Shown: positions 23,808-32,561 of the stretch, one piece after another
Layout: each line of letters starts with the position of its first letter
Numbering within the stretch: position 1 is the first letter of the stretch
Origin: Streptomyces griseoincarnatus
Lineage (GTDB): Bacteria > Actinomycetota > Actinomycetes > Streptomycetales > Streptomycetaceae
DNA length: 64,000 nucleotides
Reading direction: 5' to 3'
Assembly (NCBI GenBank): GCA_014649575.1
Contig: BMTH01000012.1
Location: 1-64,000, forward strand
Notes under the pieces: generated by a model
Seen by the model: the letters and a program-made list of their open reading frames with translations, nothing else
What the model was told of the DNA's origin: nothing
The model's database searches: none
Program-made: the position numbers and the translations under genes

Positions 23808-24773
23808 TCAGTCCGTCGTGGTCAGGACCAGCTTGCCGCGCGTGTGGCCGGCCTCGCCGTGGGCGTGGGCGGTGGCGGCCTCCGCGAGGGGGAAGGTCTT
23901 CTCCACCTCGACGCTCACCTCACCCGCGTCGATCAGGTCCGCGATCCGGGTCAGCGCCGGGCCGTCAGGCTCGACCAGGAACCCGGTGGTCCGTACGCCC
24001 GCCGCCTCGGCGGCCGCCGCCAGGTCCGGGGAGACACCGCCGGGGACAGCGACCAGCAGGCCGCCCTGGGACAGGGTCTTCAGGGCGCGGGTGCTGGTCC
24101 GGTCGTGCCCGTCGCCGACCAGGTCGACGACCACGTCGACGTCGGCCGCGGCCTCCTCGAAGGCGGTGGTGGTGTAGTCGATCGTCTCGTCGGCACCGAG
24201 GTCCTTCAGCCAGGGGTGGCGGGCGGCACTCGCCGTGGCGGTCACGTGCGCGCCCAGGTGGCGGGCGAACTGGACGGCGAAGTGGCCCACGCCTCCGGCG
24301 GCGGCCGTGATCAGGACGCGCTGCCCCGCCTGCACGTGCGCGGTGTCCACGAGGATCTGCCAGGCGGTCAGCGCCGCCAGCGGTACGGCGGCCGCGTGGA
24401 CGTGGTCCACGGTGGACGGCTTGCGGGCCCACTGGCGGGCCGGTGCGGTGACGTACTCGGCGTAGGCGCCGCCGGCGCGCGGGAACCACGGCATGCCGTA
24501 CACCTCGTCGCCCGGCTCGAGCGTGGTGACGCCGAAGCCGACCTCTTCGACGACGCCGGAGACGTCCCAGCCGAGGATCAGCGGGAAGGTCTGCAGGCCC
24601 GCCATGCCCTGGCCCGTGCGGGTCTTCCAGTCGACCGGGTTGACGCCGGCGGCGTGGACGCGCACCAGAACCTCGGTCGGAAGAGGTTCGGGGCGGGCCA
24701 CGTCCTCGGGGGTGAGGACCTCCGGGCCGCCGAACATGGTGATCGTGACGGCGCGCATGGTGTGGCCGCTCAT
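23808..24773 (-). CDS. zinc-independent quinone oxidoreductase (MDR, NADP-dependent)
   Basis: A 321-residue medium-chain reductase. Its GroES-like N-terminal half is VHAAGVNPVDWKTRTGQG and ILGWDVSGVVEEVG; the cofactor half has VLITAAAGGVGHFAVQFARH (AAGGVG nucleotide motif) and LGADETIDY. The catalytic zinc cysteine/histidine set of alcohol dehydrogenases is absent, as in quinone oxidoreductases. ATG 24773 has AGGAGC upstream; ATG 24758 is a shorter alternative. It diverges from the GlxA-type regulator at 24897 with 123 bp between them, the common arrangement for a regulator and its target. Confidence 0.9.
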   Translation of the reverse strand: MSGHTMRAVTITMFGGPEVLTPEDVARPEPLPTEVLVRVHAAGVNPVDWKTRTGQGMAGLQTFPLILGWDVSGVVEEVGFGVTTLEPGDEVYGMPWFPRAGGAYAEYVTAPARQWARKPSTVDHVHAAAVPLAALTAWQILVDTAHVQAGQRVLITAAAGGVGHFAVQFARHLGAHVTATASAARHPWLKDLGADETIDYTTTAFEEAAADVDVVVDLVGDGHDRTSTRALKTLSQGGLLVAVPGGVSPDLAAAAEAAGVRTTGFLVEPDGPALTRIADLIDAGEVSVEVEKTFPLAEAATAHAHGEAGHTRGKLVLTTTD

Positions 24774-24896
24774 CGTGTCGTGCTCCTGTTCGTCGTGGGG
24801 GTGGTGCGCCGGGGTGGGCCCGGCACATTCCACCCTGCCGTGTCGGTGCGGGCGTACGTGAGTGGCCTGAGGGACACCTGTCGTACCATTCCGGCC

Positions 24897-25877
24897 ATGA
24901 CGCATCGGGTCGCCGTTCTCGCCCTCGACGGGGTTCTGCCGCTGGACCTTGGCATTCCCGCCCGGGTCTTCAACGAGGCGCGGGCCGCGGACGGGAGTCG
25001 CCTGTACTCGGTCGGGACCTGCTCGATCGGGGGACGGCCGGTCCGTACGCGCGAGGACTTCCGGCTCGTCGTGGAGCACGACGAGTCGCTGCTGGAGACG
25101 GCGGACACGGTGGTGATCGCCACCCAGGAGCCCACCCCCCAACTGCTGGCGACGGGGACGCTCCCCGAGGACGTCACGGCAGCGCTGAAGGCGATCCGGC
25201 CGGACACGCGCATCGTGAGTCTGTGCACCTCGGCATTCCTGCTCGCGGCTGCGGGCCTGCTGGACGGGCTGCGGGCCACCACGCACTGGACGCTGTGCGA
25301 GGCCTTCGCGGAACTGTTCCCGGGGATCGAGATCGATCCGAACGTACTGTTCGTCGACAACGGCCGCATCCTCACCTCCGCCGGCGGCGCCGCGGGCATC
25401 GACCTGTGCCTGCACCTCGTACGGCGGGACCACGGGACGAGTGTCGCCGCGGCCGCCGCCCGACGGTGTGTGGCGGCGCCGTGGCGTGAGGGCGGGCAGG
25501 CGCAGTTCATCGAGCACGTGGTGCCTCAGGACGCCGACCGCTCCACGTCGGCGACGCGGCAGTGGGCGCTGGAGCGGCTGGCCGAGCCGCTCACCTTGGA
25601 GGGCATGGCGCGGCACGCGCACATGAGCGTGCGCACGTTCACACGCCGTTTCCGGCAGGAGACGGGGCTCAGCCCGCTGAAGTGGCTGGCCCAGCGCCGG
25701 CTCGCGCACGCACGGCATCTCCTGGAGTCAACGACCCTGCCCGTCGCCCGCATCGCCAGGGCCTGCGGTTTCAGCGACCCGGTCGCCCTGCGCCGCCAGT
25801 TCCACACGTACGTGGGGCTGTCACCGGCGGCGTACCGCCGTACACACGGCGTGCCGGGGGTGACGGCGGGGCGGTGA
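24897..25877 (+). CDS. GlxA-family regulator (DJ-1/PfpI domain plus AraC HTH)
   Basis: A 326-residue regulator. Residues 1-180 form a DJ-1/PfpI amidotransferase-like domain (HRVAVLALDGVLPLDLGIPA, nucleophile elbow IVSLCTSAFLLAAAG), which binds an unknown metabolite. Residues about 225-320 hold two AraC helix-turn-helix motifs (EGMARHAHMSVRTFTRRF; VARIARACGFSDPVALRRQF). A -10-like TACCAT ends seven bases before ATG 24897 and there is no ribosome site, so the mRNA may be leaderless. It is divergent to the quinone oxidoreductase, its probable target. Confidence 0.92.
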   Translation: MTHRVAVLALDGVLPLDLGIPARVFNEARAADGSRLYSVGTCSIGGRPVRTREDFRLVVEHDESLLETADTVVIATQEPTPQLLATGTLPEDVTAALKAIRPDTRIVSLCTSAFLLAAAGLLDGLRATTHWTLCEAFAELFPGIEIDPNVLFVDNGRILTSAGGAAGIDLCLHLVRRDHGTSVAAAAARRCVAAPWREGGQAQFIEHVVPQDADRSTSATRQWALERLAEPLTLEGMARHAHMSVRTFTRRFRQETGLSPLKWLAQRRLAHARHLLESTTLPVARIARACGFSDPVALRRQFHTYVGLSPAAYRRTHGVPGVTAGR

Positions 25878-26026
25878 CGCGTCCGGTGATGCCCGCTCTC
25901 CGACGGTGGCCTTGCCCGGCCGGCGGTCGTGAAGTCGGTGCGTACGTCGGGCATGTGCGGGAGGCTGTGGAGCACAGGCCGCGGCCGGCTCGGAGACGGC
26001 CGGGGCCGGGTGCGACACGAGGGGGC

Positions 26027-26230
26027 ATGGTGGCCAAGGTCAGCATCAGTCTGGACGCCGATCTGGTGGTGGAGGTGATGGTCCTGGCGGGGATCGGTTC
26101 GCCGCAGGACGCGGTCGAGGCGATCGTGCGGGACTACGTGGCCCGCGGGCACCGTACGGAGGCGCGTGCCGGGCTCAGGGAGCAGGGATTGCGCGAGGTC
26201 GACGTCAAGCCGCGGGAGCCGGAGGGCTGA
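26027..26230 (+). CDS. VapB-like (DUF2191) small protein, orphan antitoxin candidate
   Basis: A 67-residue protein: KVSISLDADLVVEVMVLAG, then SPQDAVEAIVRDYVARGHR and a charged tail. This is the ribbon-helix-helix pattern of VapB/DUF2191 antitoxins, where the first strand binds DNA. No PIN-domain toxin is adjacent, so it is an orphan or a plain regulator. ATG 26027 follows GAGGGGGC; GTG 26030 is also possible. Confidence 0.7.
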   Translation: MVAKVSISLDADLVVEVMVLAGIGSPQDAVEAIVRDYVARGHRTEARAGLREQGLREVDVKPREPEG

Positions 26231-26340
26231 GTCGCCTCCCGCGTCGCGCGACAGCGGTACGCCGTAGCGCGCATCCCCGCCCCCGCAGCGGGCACCCGGG
26301 CCGGGAACTCACTGGTCAGGGGCTGGGAAGGGCGCACGGG

Positions 26341-28008
26341 ATGGATGAGCGGGAGCGGGGGTCCGAGTTGCGTCGCGTGGCGCGCGAGCGGTTCGGGTGG
26401 AGCGATCTGGGCGCGGAGCAGGCCGAGGCGATGCTAGAGCTGCTGGACGGCCGGGACGTGCTGGTCGTCATGCCCACCGGCTCCGGGAAGTCGGCGATCT
26501 ACCAGGTTCCGACCGTGCTGCTGGGCGGACCCGCCGTCGTCGTGTCGCCGTTGATCGCGCTGCAGCGTGACCAGGTCACGGGGCTGCGGGACAGCGAGGC
26601 CCCGGACGCCGTGGCCGTGAACTCCGCCCAGTCGCGGTCGGTGACCGACGAGGGCTGGCGGGCGGTGGAGGACGGTGACGCCGAGTACCTGTTCCTCTCC
26701 CCGGAGCAGCTGGCCAGGAAGGACGTCCTGGAGCGGCTGCGTGAGCTGCGGCCGTCGCTGTTCGTCGTCGACGAGGCCCACTGCGTGTCCGCCTGGGGGC
26801 ACGACTTCCGGCCGGACTACCTCACCCTCGGCGAGGCGGCCGAGCGGCTGGGCCGCCCGCCCGTGCTCGCGCTCACCGCGACCGCGGCCGCTCCCGTCCG
26901 GGAGGACATCGTCGAGCACCTGCACATGCGCGACCCCCGCCTCGTGACGACCGGCACGGACCGGCCCGCCATCCAGCTGACCGTGCGCACGTACACGGAC
27001 GACCCCTCCAAGCGTGAGGCCGTCTCACGCTGGACGGCCGCGGCGCCCACCCCGGGCATCCTCTACACCGCCACCCGGAAGGACGCCGAGGCGTATGCGG
27101 AGCGTCTCCGGGAGGACGGGGTCGACGCCGAGGCGTATCACGCCGGGCTCAAAGCGGCGGAGCGGCGGCGGATCCAGGACGGTTTCATGGAGGGCGCTCC
27201 CGCCGTGGTCGTCGCCACCTCGGCGTTCGGAATGGGCATCGACAAGCCCGACGTACGGTTCGTCGCGCACGCGTCCGTGCCCGAGTCGCTCGACTCCTAC
27301 TACCAGGAGGTGGGGCGGGCCGGCCGGGACGGGGAGGCGGCCGACGCCGTGCTGTTCTACCGGCCCGAGGACCTGGGGCTGCAGAAGTTCCTCACGTCCA
27401 GGTCGCTGGACACGGAGGCGCTGCGGCGGATCATGAGCACGCTGCTCGAGCAGGACGCGCCGCAGAGCCGCAGTCGTACGGCGGAGCTGTGCGGGCTGTC
27501 GCGCCGGAAGGCCGGCGACCTTCTGAACCTGCTGGAGGAGGCCGGTGCGGTGGTCGTCGAGGGGCGGCGCCGTGCCGTGCGGGCCGTGTCCGGGCGGTCG
27601 GCGGAGGAGGCCGCGGAGGCGGCGGAGGAGGTCTTCGAGCGGCGGCGCCGTATCGACCGCTCACGCATCGAGATGATGCGCGGCTACGCGGAGACGCCGA
27701 GCTGCCGCCGCCAGTACTTGCTCGGCTACTTCGGCGAGCAGCTCGACTCGCCCTGCGGGCGTTGCGACGTCTGCGAGCGTCTGGCCGACGAGCCCGGGGC
27801 GGTGGATGCCGGGCGGGCGGACGCCTCTCCCCCGGCCGGGGAGGCCGGGCCCTACGAACCGAACGAGCGTGTGCAACACGCCGATTGGGGTGCGGGCACC
27901 GTGATGCACATGGAGGAGGACCGCGTCGTCGTACTGTTCGAGCAGGTCGGTTACAAGACGCTGTCGCTGTCGGCGGTGGAGGAGGGTGACCTGCTGACCG
28001 GCGCCTGA
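26341..28008 (+). CDS. recQ: RecQ-like ATP-dependent DNA helicase with C-terminal DUF3553
   Basis: A 555-residue 3'-5' superfamily 2 helicase. Motif 0 is RFGWSDLGAEQAEAM, Walker A is VVMPTGSGKSAIYQ, Walker B is VVDEAHCVSAWGHDFRPDY (DEAH), motif III is ALTATAAA, and motif VI is YYQEVGRAGRDG. The RecQ zinc site follows with four cysteines (SCRRQYLLGYFGE, SPCGRCDVC). The HRDC domain of longer RecQs is missing. Instead residues about 500-550 read NERVQHADWGAGTVMHMEED, a DUF3553/CarD-like module. It would act in recombination repair or replication restart. ATG 26341 is chosen at the frame start; the ribosome site is unremarkable. Confidence 0.93.
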   Translation: MDERERGSELRRVARERFGWSDLGAEQAEAMLELLDGRDVLVVMPTGSGKSAIYQVPTVLLGGPAVVVSPLIALQRDQVTGLRDSEAPDAVAVNSAQSRSVTDEGWRAVEDGDAEYLFLSPEQLARKDVLERLRELRPSLFVVDEAHCVSAWGHDFRPDYLTLGEAAERLGRPPVLALTATAAAPVREDIVEHLHMRDPRLVTTGTDRPAIQLTVRTYTDDPSKREAVSRWTAAAPTPGILYTATRKDAEAYAERLREDGVDAEAYHAGLKAAERRRIQDGFMEGAPAVVVATSAFGMGIDKPDVRFVAHASVPESLDSYYQEVGRAGRDGEAADAVLFYRPEDLGLQKFLTSRSLDTEALRRIMSTLLEQDAPQSRSRTAELCGLSRRKAGDLLNLLEEAGAVVVEGRRRAVRAVSGRSAEEAAEAAEEVFERRRRIDRSRIEMMRGYAETPSCRRQYLLGYFGEQLDSPCGRCDVCERLADEPGAVDAGRADASPPAGEAGPYEPNERVQHADWGAGTVMHMEEDRVVVLFEQVGYKTLSLSAVEEGDLLTGA

Positions 28009-28023
28009 GGCGCGGCGTTCACC

Positions 28024-28332
28024 TCATGGACGCGGGCGGACGCGTACCCAGCGTGGGCGTGCGTCGCTGCCTCGGCGTCCGGCCACCGACGCGCAACGCG
28101 GGCACACCCGCTGCACCTTGTCGGCCGCGCCGCCCGACTCGGGAAACGTGTCGGGCCAGTTGACGTGCGAGAAGCGGGTGAGGCGTGAGCGGCTGAGGGA
28201 CAGGCCGCAGACGGTCTCGTTGCGGCCCGGCTCCCAGGCGTGGACCTCCCCGGCGGGCAGCCTCCGGCGGCCGTCCTCCTCGTCGGTCCACTGCCCGGAG
28301 GCGGCGACGGCGTACCGCTTGCCGCGCTTCAT
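28024..28332 (-). CDS. conserved small protein with a putative zinc ribbon
   Basis: A 102-residue protein. It contains AWEPGRNETVCGLSLSRSRL, TRFSHVNWPDTF and VQRVCPRCAS; the single Cys followed by CPRC, with His residues between, suggests a metal site. I recognise it only as a conserved actinobacterial hypothetical. It is convergent with recQ (15 bp apart). The N-terminal MKRGKRYAVAASGQWTDEED is strongly conserved-looking and supports ATG 28332. Confidence 0.65.
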   Translation of the reverse strand: MKRGKRYAVAASGQWTDEEDGRRRLPAGEVHAWEPGRNETVCGLSLSRSRLTRFSHVNWPDTFPESGGAADKVQRVCPRCASVAGRRGSDARPRWVRVRPRP

Positions 28333-28484
28333 GGCCGGCGTCCGGGCTCGGCGGGGCTGTTTCCGGTCACGACGGCATCGTCCTCACCTTCGGCGACTGC
28401 GCGTACACGGTCGGCGCCCCCGTAGCGGCGGGCGCCGCCCGCACCGGACGAGTGCCACGCGGGGCGCCGTCCCATGCCCGCCCG

Positions 28485-28940
28485 TTACTCGCAGCCGACG
28501 CCGTCACCGTCGCGGTCGAGGTGGCCGCCGTGGCCGGGGTCGCCGATGCGCACGGGCGCCGCACCGGCGGCTCGCGCGGCGGAGCAGTTCTCGAAGTACA
28601 CGCTGCCGCCGCCTCCCCCGCCACCGCTGTGGTCCTCCTCGGCGGGCTCCGCGGTCACGGTCTTGGTGACCTTCACCTTCACCCTGGCCGTCTCCGTGTC
28701 CGTCACCGTCACGGTCGGGGCCGGTTCCGCTTCGGCGGAAGGCGTGGCGGTCACCGTCGCCGTGACGGTCGCCGACGGCTGGGCCTTGGCCGCCAGAGGC
28801 TTCGCCTCCGCCTTCGTGCTGCTGTCCTCGCCGCCCGCTCCGACGCCCATGAAGAAGGCGAGGCCGAGCGCCGGCAGCACGTACCGCTTGCGGGCCCACT
28901 TCGGTGCGGTGCGGCCTCCGGTCGTATACGGATTGGTCAT
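28485..28940 (-). CDS. membrane-anchored excalibur calcium-binding protein
   Basis: A 151-residue protein. After a basic head comes one hydrophobic segment (YVLPALGLAFFMGVGAGG, residues about 20-37), then a Thr/Val/Ala-rich stalk, a poly-glycine stretch and a C-terminal excalibur domain: YFENCSAARAAG, PVRIGDPGHGGHLDRDGDG and VGCE, with the Dx(D/N)xDG calcium loop and two cysteines. The domain should be outside the cell. Excalibur domains often accompany extracellular nucleases; here it is alone. Confidence 0.85.
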   Translation of the reverse strand: MTNPYTTGGRTAPKWARKRYVLPALGLAFFMGVGAGGEDSSTKAEAKPLAAKAQPSATVTATVTATPSAEAEPAPTVTVTDTETARVKVKVTKTVTAEPAEEDHSGGGGGGGSVYFENCSAARAAGAAPVRIGDPGHGGHLDRDGDGVGCE

Positions 28941-29182
28941 GATTCCCCCCGGGCGCTAGTTGAAGCCCGAACTGTAGCGATGATGTGAAGGACATGTGAA
29001 GTCCCGGGGGTGGAGTGCTGTCGTCAGCTTGCCGTGGCCGATGGCGCTCCGTCAGCAGGCAGAGGCGGGGACGCAGTCCGGGCCGGTCGCGTTTGGCACT
29101 GGACGACACGGCGAAGGGTGTCCTGGGGCGACCGGGGCGTGTCCGCCGCCGAACGGTGCGCGCGGCTGCGCCGCGAAGGCGG

Positions 29183-29800
29183 TCAGCGCCGTACGTCGTA
29201 GGCGATGTGGGTCGCCGTCGTCGTGCGGGTCACGCTTCGCTGCGTGAGCGTGTGCGGCATCCCGCCGGCGAACAGAGGTGTGCCACCGCCCAGTACCACA
29301 GGGGCCAGGTGCAGGGTCAGTACGTCGATCAGCCCGGCGTCGAGGGCCGAGCTGATCGTGATGCCGCCGCCCATGACGTACACGTCGAGGTCCTTTCCGC
29401 TTCGCGCGGACGCCGCCTCAGCGCGTGCGCGTGCGGCGGCGACTGCGTCGCGCACACCGGTGGTGACGAACGTCCAGTCGAGGTCGGACGTGCGGACGGA
29501 CGCGGGCGGTTCGCTCGTCACGACGACGAACGACGGCTTGCCGACCTCGCCGGCGCCGTAGCCGGTCTCGTCGTTCCAGCCCTTCGGGCCGTCGACGATG
29601 TCGAAGAGGTTCCGGCCCAGGACGACGGCGCCGGAGCGTCCGGTCGTCTCGCGGACGATGCGGCGGTCCTCCGGGTCGTCGGAGAAGGCCCAGGTGTGCA
29701 GGCCCTCCCCGCCGTCGCCGAGGCCGTTGTCCGGGCCGGGGCCGGGGCCGGTCACGTAGCCGTCGAGGGAGATCGAGATGTCAGCGATGATGCGGGTCAT
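29183..29800 (-). CDS. dihydrofolate reductase-family (RibD C-terminal) oxidoreductase
   Basis: A 205-residue protein of the RibD_C/DHFR-like fold: IIADISISLDGYVTGPGPGP at the start, SGAVVLGRNLFDIVDGPKGW for the substrate pocket, and VYVMGGGITISSALDAGLID with LHLAPVVLGGGTPLF near the end, where the G-G-G loop binds NADPH. Members reduce pterin- or riboflavin-precursor-like compounds; many are of unknown substrate. No ribosome site stands out before ATG 29800. It is divergent from the RidA gene at 30053. Confidence 0.88.
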   Translation of the reverse strand: MTRIIADISISLDGYVTGPGPGPDNGLGDGGEGLHTWAFSDDPEDRRIVRETTGRSGAVVLGRNLFDIVDGPKGWNDETGYGAGEVGKPSFVVVTSEPPASVRTSDLDWTFVTTGVRDAVAAARARAEAASARSGKDLDVYVMGGGITISSALDAGLIDVLTLHLAPVVLGGGTPLFAGGMPHTLTQRSVTRTTTATHIAYDVRR

Positions 29801-30052
29801 GCGAGTGCAGACCCGGTTCGCCGGCCGGAGTCATCGGCGGACCGGCGACAACTTCGAGCGGGGCGTCCTACGGTGGATCAGGCCGGGCCCGCGGGCCCTG
29901 GTGCCGCGCCTCGCCGCGTTGTCGTCGGTTGTCAGGGCTCCGCCCTGCTCCCTTGTCCGGTGGGGGCGGCTGTCTGGGACAATGACGGCAGCGGGAACAC
30001 GCGGGCGGAAAAGGTGATGCGCCGAGGCGACCAGATCGTCAGAATCACGCGC

Positions 30053-30463
30053 ATGACCGCCGAGATCACACGCGTCAACCCGCCTGAGCTCCACACGACT
30101 CCGGGATATCACCACATCACCGTCGTCGAGACGGGCCGGACCGCCTATCTGGCGGGGCAGTGTCCCCTCGACCCGGCCGGGGAGCTCGTGGGGCCCGGTG
30201 ATCTCGACGCCCAGATCGACCAGGTGGCCGCCAACGCCCTCGTCGCCCTGAACGCGGTGGGCGCCGGGCCGGAACACGTCGTCCGCTCCGTGATCTACGT
30301 CGTCAGCGACGACGTACCGGTCCTGGGTTCCGCCTGGCGACGCCTGACCGCATCGGCCGTCGGGCCGGCGTTCACCACCGCGAGCACGCTGCTCGGCGTC
30401 GCCCGGCTCGGATTCTCCGGGCAACTCGTCGAGGTCGACCTGACTGCGGCCCTGCCCCACTGA
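30053..30463 (+). CDS. RidA-family protein (YjgF/YER057c/UK114), first copy
   Basis: A 136-residue trimeric RidA-type protein: TAYLAGQCPLDPAGELVGPG, QVAANALVALNAVGAGPEHV and STLLGVARLGFSGQLVEVD. The catalytic arginine of true RidA (the RxxVxVxxLP block) reads GVARLGFSGQLVEVDLTAA, so imine hydrolysis is uncertain. ATG 30053 fits the family start; ATG 30017 would place AAAGG only two bases away. A TTGTCC/GACAAT pair lies upstream near 29955-29984. Another RidA paralogue lies at 33838. Confidence 0.8.
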   Translation: MTAEITRVNPPELHTTPGYHHITVVETGRTAYLAGQCPLDPAGELVGPGDLDAQIDQVAANALVALNAVGAGPEHVVRSVIYVVSDDVPVLGSAWRRLTASAVGPAFTTASTLLGVARLGFSGQLVEVDLTAALPH

Positions 30464-30507
30464 GCACGACGCCCGAACGTCACCTACCTGAACAGACCTG
30501 GAGTGAA

Positions 30508-30774
30508 GTGCGCGCTGCCGGCAGAGACACCGAGAGCGGTCTACGCCAACTGCTCGACGAGTGGGACCCGATCGGCGTCGCGGACGAGGCGCGGGACGAG
30601 TACGACTGCATGCTCGCCCCTCTTCCGCACCGGCTCCGGCGCGGGGCCGACGAGACCGAGATCAGTGACTTCCTGCGGTTCGAGCTGGAGGATCACTTCG
30701 GACTCGACCCACGCCTGTCAGACCCGGAGCGCATGGCCGCCAGGCTCACCTCCTGGTGGGCGGCCACCGGTTAG
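30508..30774 (+). CDS. small conserved hypothetical (DUF1871-like)
   Basis: An 88-residue acidic protein: LRQLLDEWDPIGVADEARDE, YDCMLAPLPHRLRRGADETE and ISDFLRFELEDHFGLDPRLS, ending in RLTSWWAATG. This pattern recurs in small bacterial proteins of unknown function related to DUF1871. GTG 30508 has GGAG seven bases upstream. It follows the RidA gene by 44 bp and may share its transcript. Confidence 0.7.
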   Translation: MRAAGRDTESGLRQLLDEWDPIGVADEARDEYDCMLAPLPHRLRRGADETEISDFLRFELEDHFGLDPRLSDPERMAARLTSWWAATG

Positions 30775-30789
30775 GGCCACCGCACCGGC

Positions 30790-31269
30790 TCAGCGCCCTG
30801 GCCGGTCAGGGCGCCACTCGTACCGGACGTCCGGCTCCCGCTCCTCGTTACGCAGACCGTCGGTCCACTCCTCCGCCACGAAACCGTGTCGCTCGTAGAA
30901 GCGACGCGCCGCCTCGTTGACCTGGAACGTCCACAACGTCAGCCCCGACGGACTGCGTTCCTTCGCCACGTCCACGAGGCGTCCGCCGATCCCCCTGCCC
31001 TGCCAGGCGGGGTCGATGTAGAGCTGGTCCAGGCCGTCCCCTTCCCGCACCATCATCGCGACGACCGAGGCGTCCACCGTCGCCACCCACGTCTCCTGGC
31101 CGGGCACGACCACCTCGCGGATCCAGGCCCGCACCTCGTCGTCCGTATGCGCCCGGCGCACGCCAGGAAGCGCCGCCGTGAAGGAGCGCAGCCACACCTC
31201 GGCCACCTCCGCCGCGTCGGAGCCGGCCGCACGGCGAACGACCATGTCGTTGATCTTCACGGCCCGCAT
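30790..31269 (-). CDS. GNAT-family N-acetyltransferase
   Basis: A 159-residue acetyltransferase. VRRAAGSDAAEVAEVWLRSF starts the fold; the acetyl-CoA site is DQLYIDPAWQGRGIGGRLVD (Q/R-x-x-G-x-G/A), followed by LWTFQVNEAARRFYERHGFV and ending in YEWRPD. ATG 31269 is used; ATG 31245 (MVVRRA) is a shorter alternative closer to the fold. Substrate unknown. It converges on the small hypothetical gene with a 15-bp gap. Confidence 0.88.
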   Translation of the reverse strand: MRAVKINDMVVRRAAGSDAAEVAEVWLRSFTAALPGVRRAHTDDEVRAWIREVVVPGQETWVATVDASVVAMMVREGDGLDQLYIDPAWQGRGIGGRLVDVAKERSPSGLTLWTFQVNEAARRFYERHGFVAEEWTDGLRNEEREPDVRYEWRPDRPGR

Positions 31270-31324
31270 GTTCTCAGATCTCCGGTGACGCCCGCACCGG
31301 ATTTCCCTCCCGCTCCCCCGGCGC

Positions 31325-31590
31325 CCCCTGCGTGTCCACCGACTCGACCACTGTCCCCCAGGACGAGCAGCGCCGCGACGTACGGGCGCCGGTCCCCGGC
31401 GGCGACCGCGTGCGCGATCGGCGGGTGGGTGCGGAGCAGGGACTCGATCCTGGTCGGGGCGATGACCCCGCCGCCGTCCGTGATGATGAGCTCCTTCTTG
31501 CGGCCCGTGACGGTGACGATGCCGCGCGCGTCGACGGTGCCGAGGTCCCCCGTCGGCAGCCGGCCGTCCTCGTCGGTCGCGGGGTCGACA
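31325..31590 (-). pseudogene. long-chain acyl-CoA synthetase fragment
   Basis: The reverse strand reads DEDGRLPTGDLGTVDARGIV, TVTGRKKELIITDGGGVIAP and RIESLLRTHPPIAHAVAAGD, then RRPYVAALLVLGD. This is the adenylation signature region (TGDLG, GRKKE) of FadD-type ligases. About 500 N-terminal residues and the extreme C-terminus are missing, so it is a leftover fragment. Confidence 0.7.
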
Positions 31591-31630
31591 CCGCCCTCGG
31601 CGCGCGGGGGAACCGAGGGTCGCCGACCCG

Positions 31631-31878
31631 GTGGACGCTGAGCTGCAGCCGAGGCAGGAAGCGTGGCGGGAGCAGGACGTGGAACCGTGCGGTTGCTGCC
31701 GGCCGAGGCGGATCACGGCCGCGGTCGCGCTGGTCCGCCGGGTCGCGGGGTCGCCGAGGAGGGCCGCGAGGCCACGGAGGACGACCCGGACGGCATCCGG
31801 AACATCTGCCGCTGCGGTTCGTATCCGCGGATCCGCGAGGCGGTCAGGCCGGCGCGGTCGGCGGCCGGGAGGATGTGA
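31631..31878 (+). pseudogene. molybdo-hydroxylase [2Fe-2S] subunit fragment, frameshifted
   Basis: One frame reads EAWREQDVEPCGCCRPRRIT then AAVALVRRVAG; a second frame continues RGVAEEGREATEDDPDGIRN, ICRCGSYPRIREAVR and a stop. Together they match the C-terminal [2Fe-2S] domain of CoxS/isoquinoline oxidoreductase small subunits (CGYCQPGxI ... NxCRCGxYPRIxxAI). The frameshift and missing N-terminal ferredoxin half mark it as a pseudogene. Confidence 0.7.
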
Positions 31879-31909
31879 GGCGCGACTCGGGCGTCCCCCG
31901 GACCGCCGG

Positions 31910-32467
31910 TCAGGAGGTCCGGGGAGCCAGCACGTCCTGGAGGAGGGTGCCGTACCGGGACACCAACTCCCCGCGGTTCATGCGGAGGAGGCCCTGGTCC
32001 CCGGCCACCCACAGGGCGTAGAGGAGTCCTCCCGCCACCGCGGCCGCCATGCGCGCGCGGACGTCGGCGTCGGGGCCGGTGAGACGGCGGCGCAACGGCT
32101 CGACGAAGAGATGTTCGTGTGTGTCCCTCAGCCGGTCGTGGATGTGCGGCTCGTTGCTGCCGTGAACCAGCGCGAGGAAGACGCCGCGTGCGGAGCCGCC
32201 GAGGTCGAGGAGAAGCTCGGCCAGGCCTTCGCCCAGGCGGTCCAGGGGTACGTCGAGCAGCGGTTCGTCGTCGAGCGTCAGGTGCATCGTCTCCAGGAAC
32301 AGCAGCTCCTTGCTCTTGAAGTGACGGATCACCAGGGCGGGGTCCGTGCCGGCCTCGGCGGCGATCTGACGGACCGTGGTCCGTGAGTAGCCCCTGCTCC
32401 GGAAGAGCTGGGCGGCGGCCGAGTGGATGGACTCGCGGGTCGACACGCTGGAGCCGGTCTGCAGCAT
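31910..32467 (-). CDS. TetR-family transcriptional regulator
   Basis: A 185-residue repressor if ATG 32467 is the start; GTG 32512 would add 15 residues and neither has a good ribosome site. The HTH is RESIHSAAAQLFRSRGYSRT, VRQIAAEAGTDPALVIRHF, KSKELLFLE; the remainder is a helical ligand domain (DTHEHLFVEPLRRRLTG, AAVAGGLLYALWVAGDQG). It is divergent from the SGNH hydrolase gene, and the perfect palindrome at 32562-32576 lies between them. Confidence 0.88.
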   Translation of the reverse strand: MLQTGSSVSTRESIHSAAAQLFRSRGYSRTTVRQIAAEAGTDPALVIRHFKSKELLFLETMHLTLDDEPLLDVPLDRLGEGLAELLLDLGGSARGVFLALVHGSNEPHIHDRLRDTHEHLFVEPLRRRLTGPDADVRARMAAAVAGGLLYALWVAGDQGLLRMNRGELVSRYGTLLQDVLAPRTS

Positions 32468-32561
32468 GCGGGCCAGGATAGGCGTCCGCGCGGTTCGCAA
32501 CTGCGCGTTCACACGTTCACAGGAGCCGGACGCAGATTGCGTGCGTGTTTCGAGAAGTTCG

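Noticed and set aside
23634..24896. Upstream extension of the GlxA-type regulator by 421 codons
   Set aside because: That part is antisense to the quinone oxidoreductase; the DJ-1 domain begins at ATG 24897.
26027..26230. Toxin-antitoxin pair at the VapB-like gene
   Set aside because: No PIN-domain or other small toxin frame was found on either side.
29015..30052. Long frame upstream of the first RidA gene
   Set aside because: It runs antisense to the DHFR-like reductase gene and has no family features; RidA starts near 30053.
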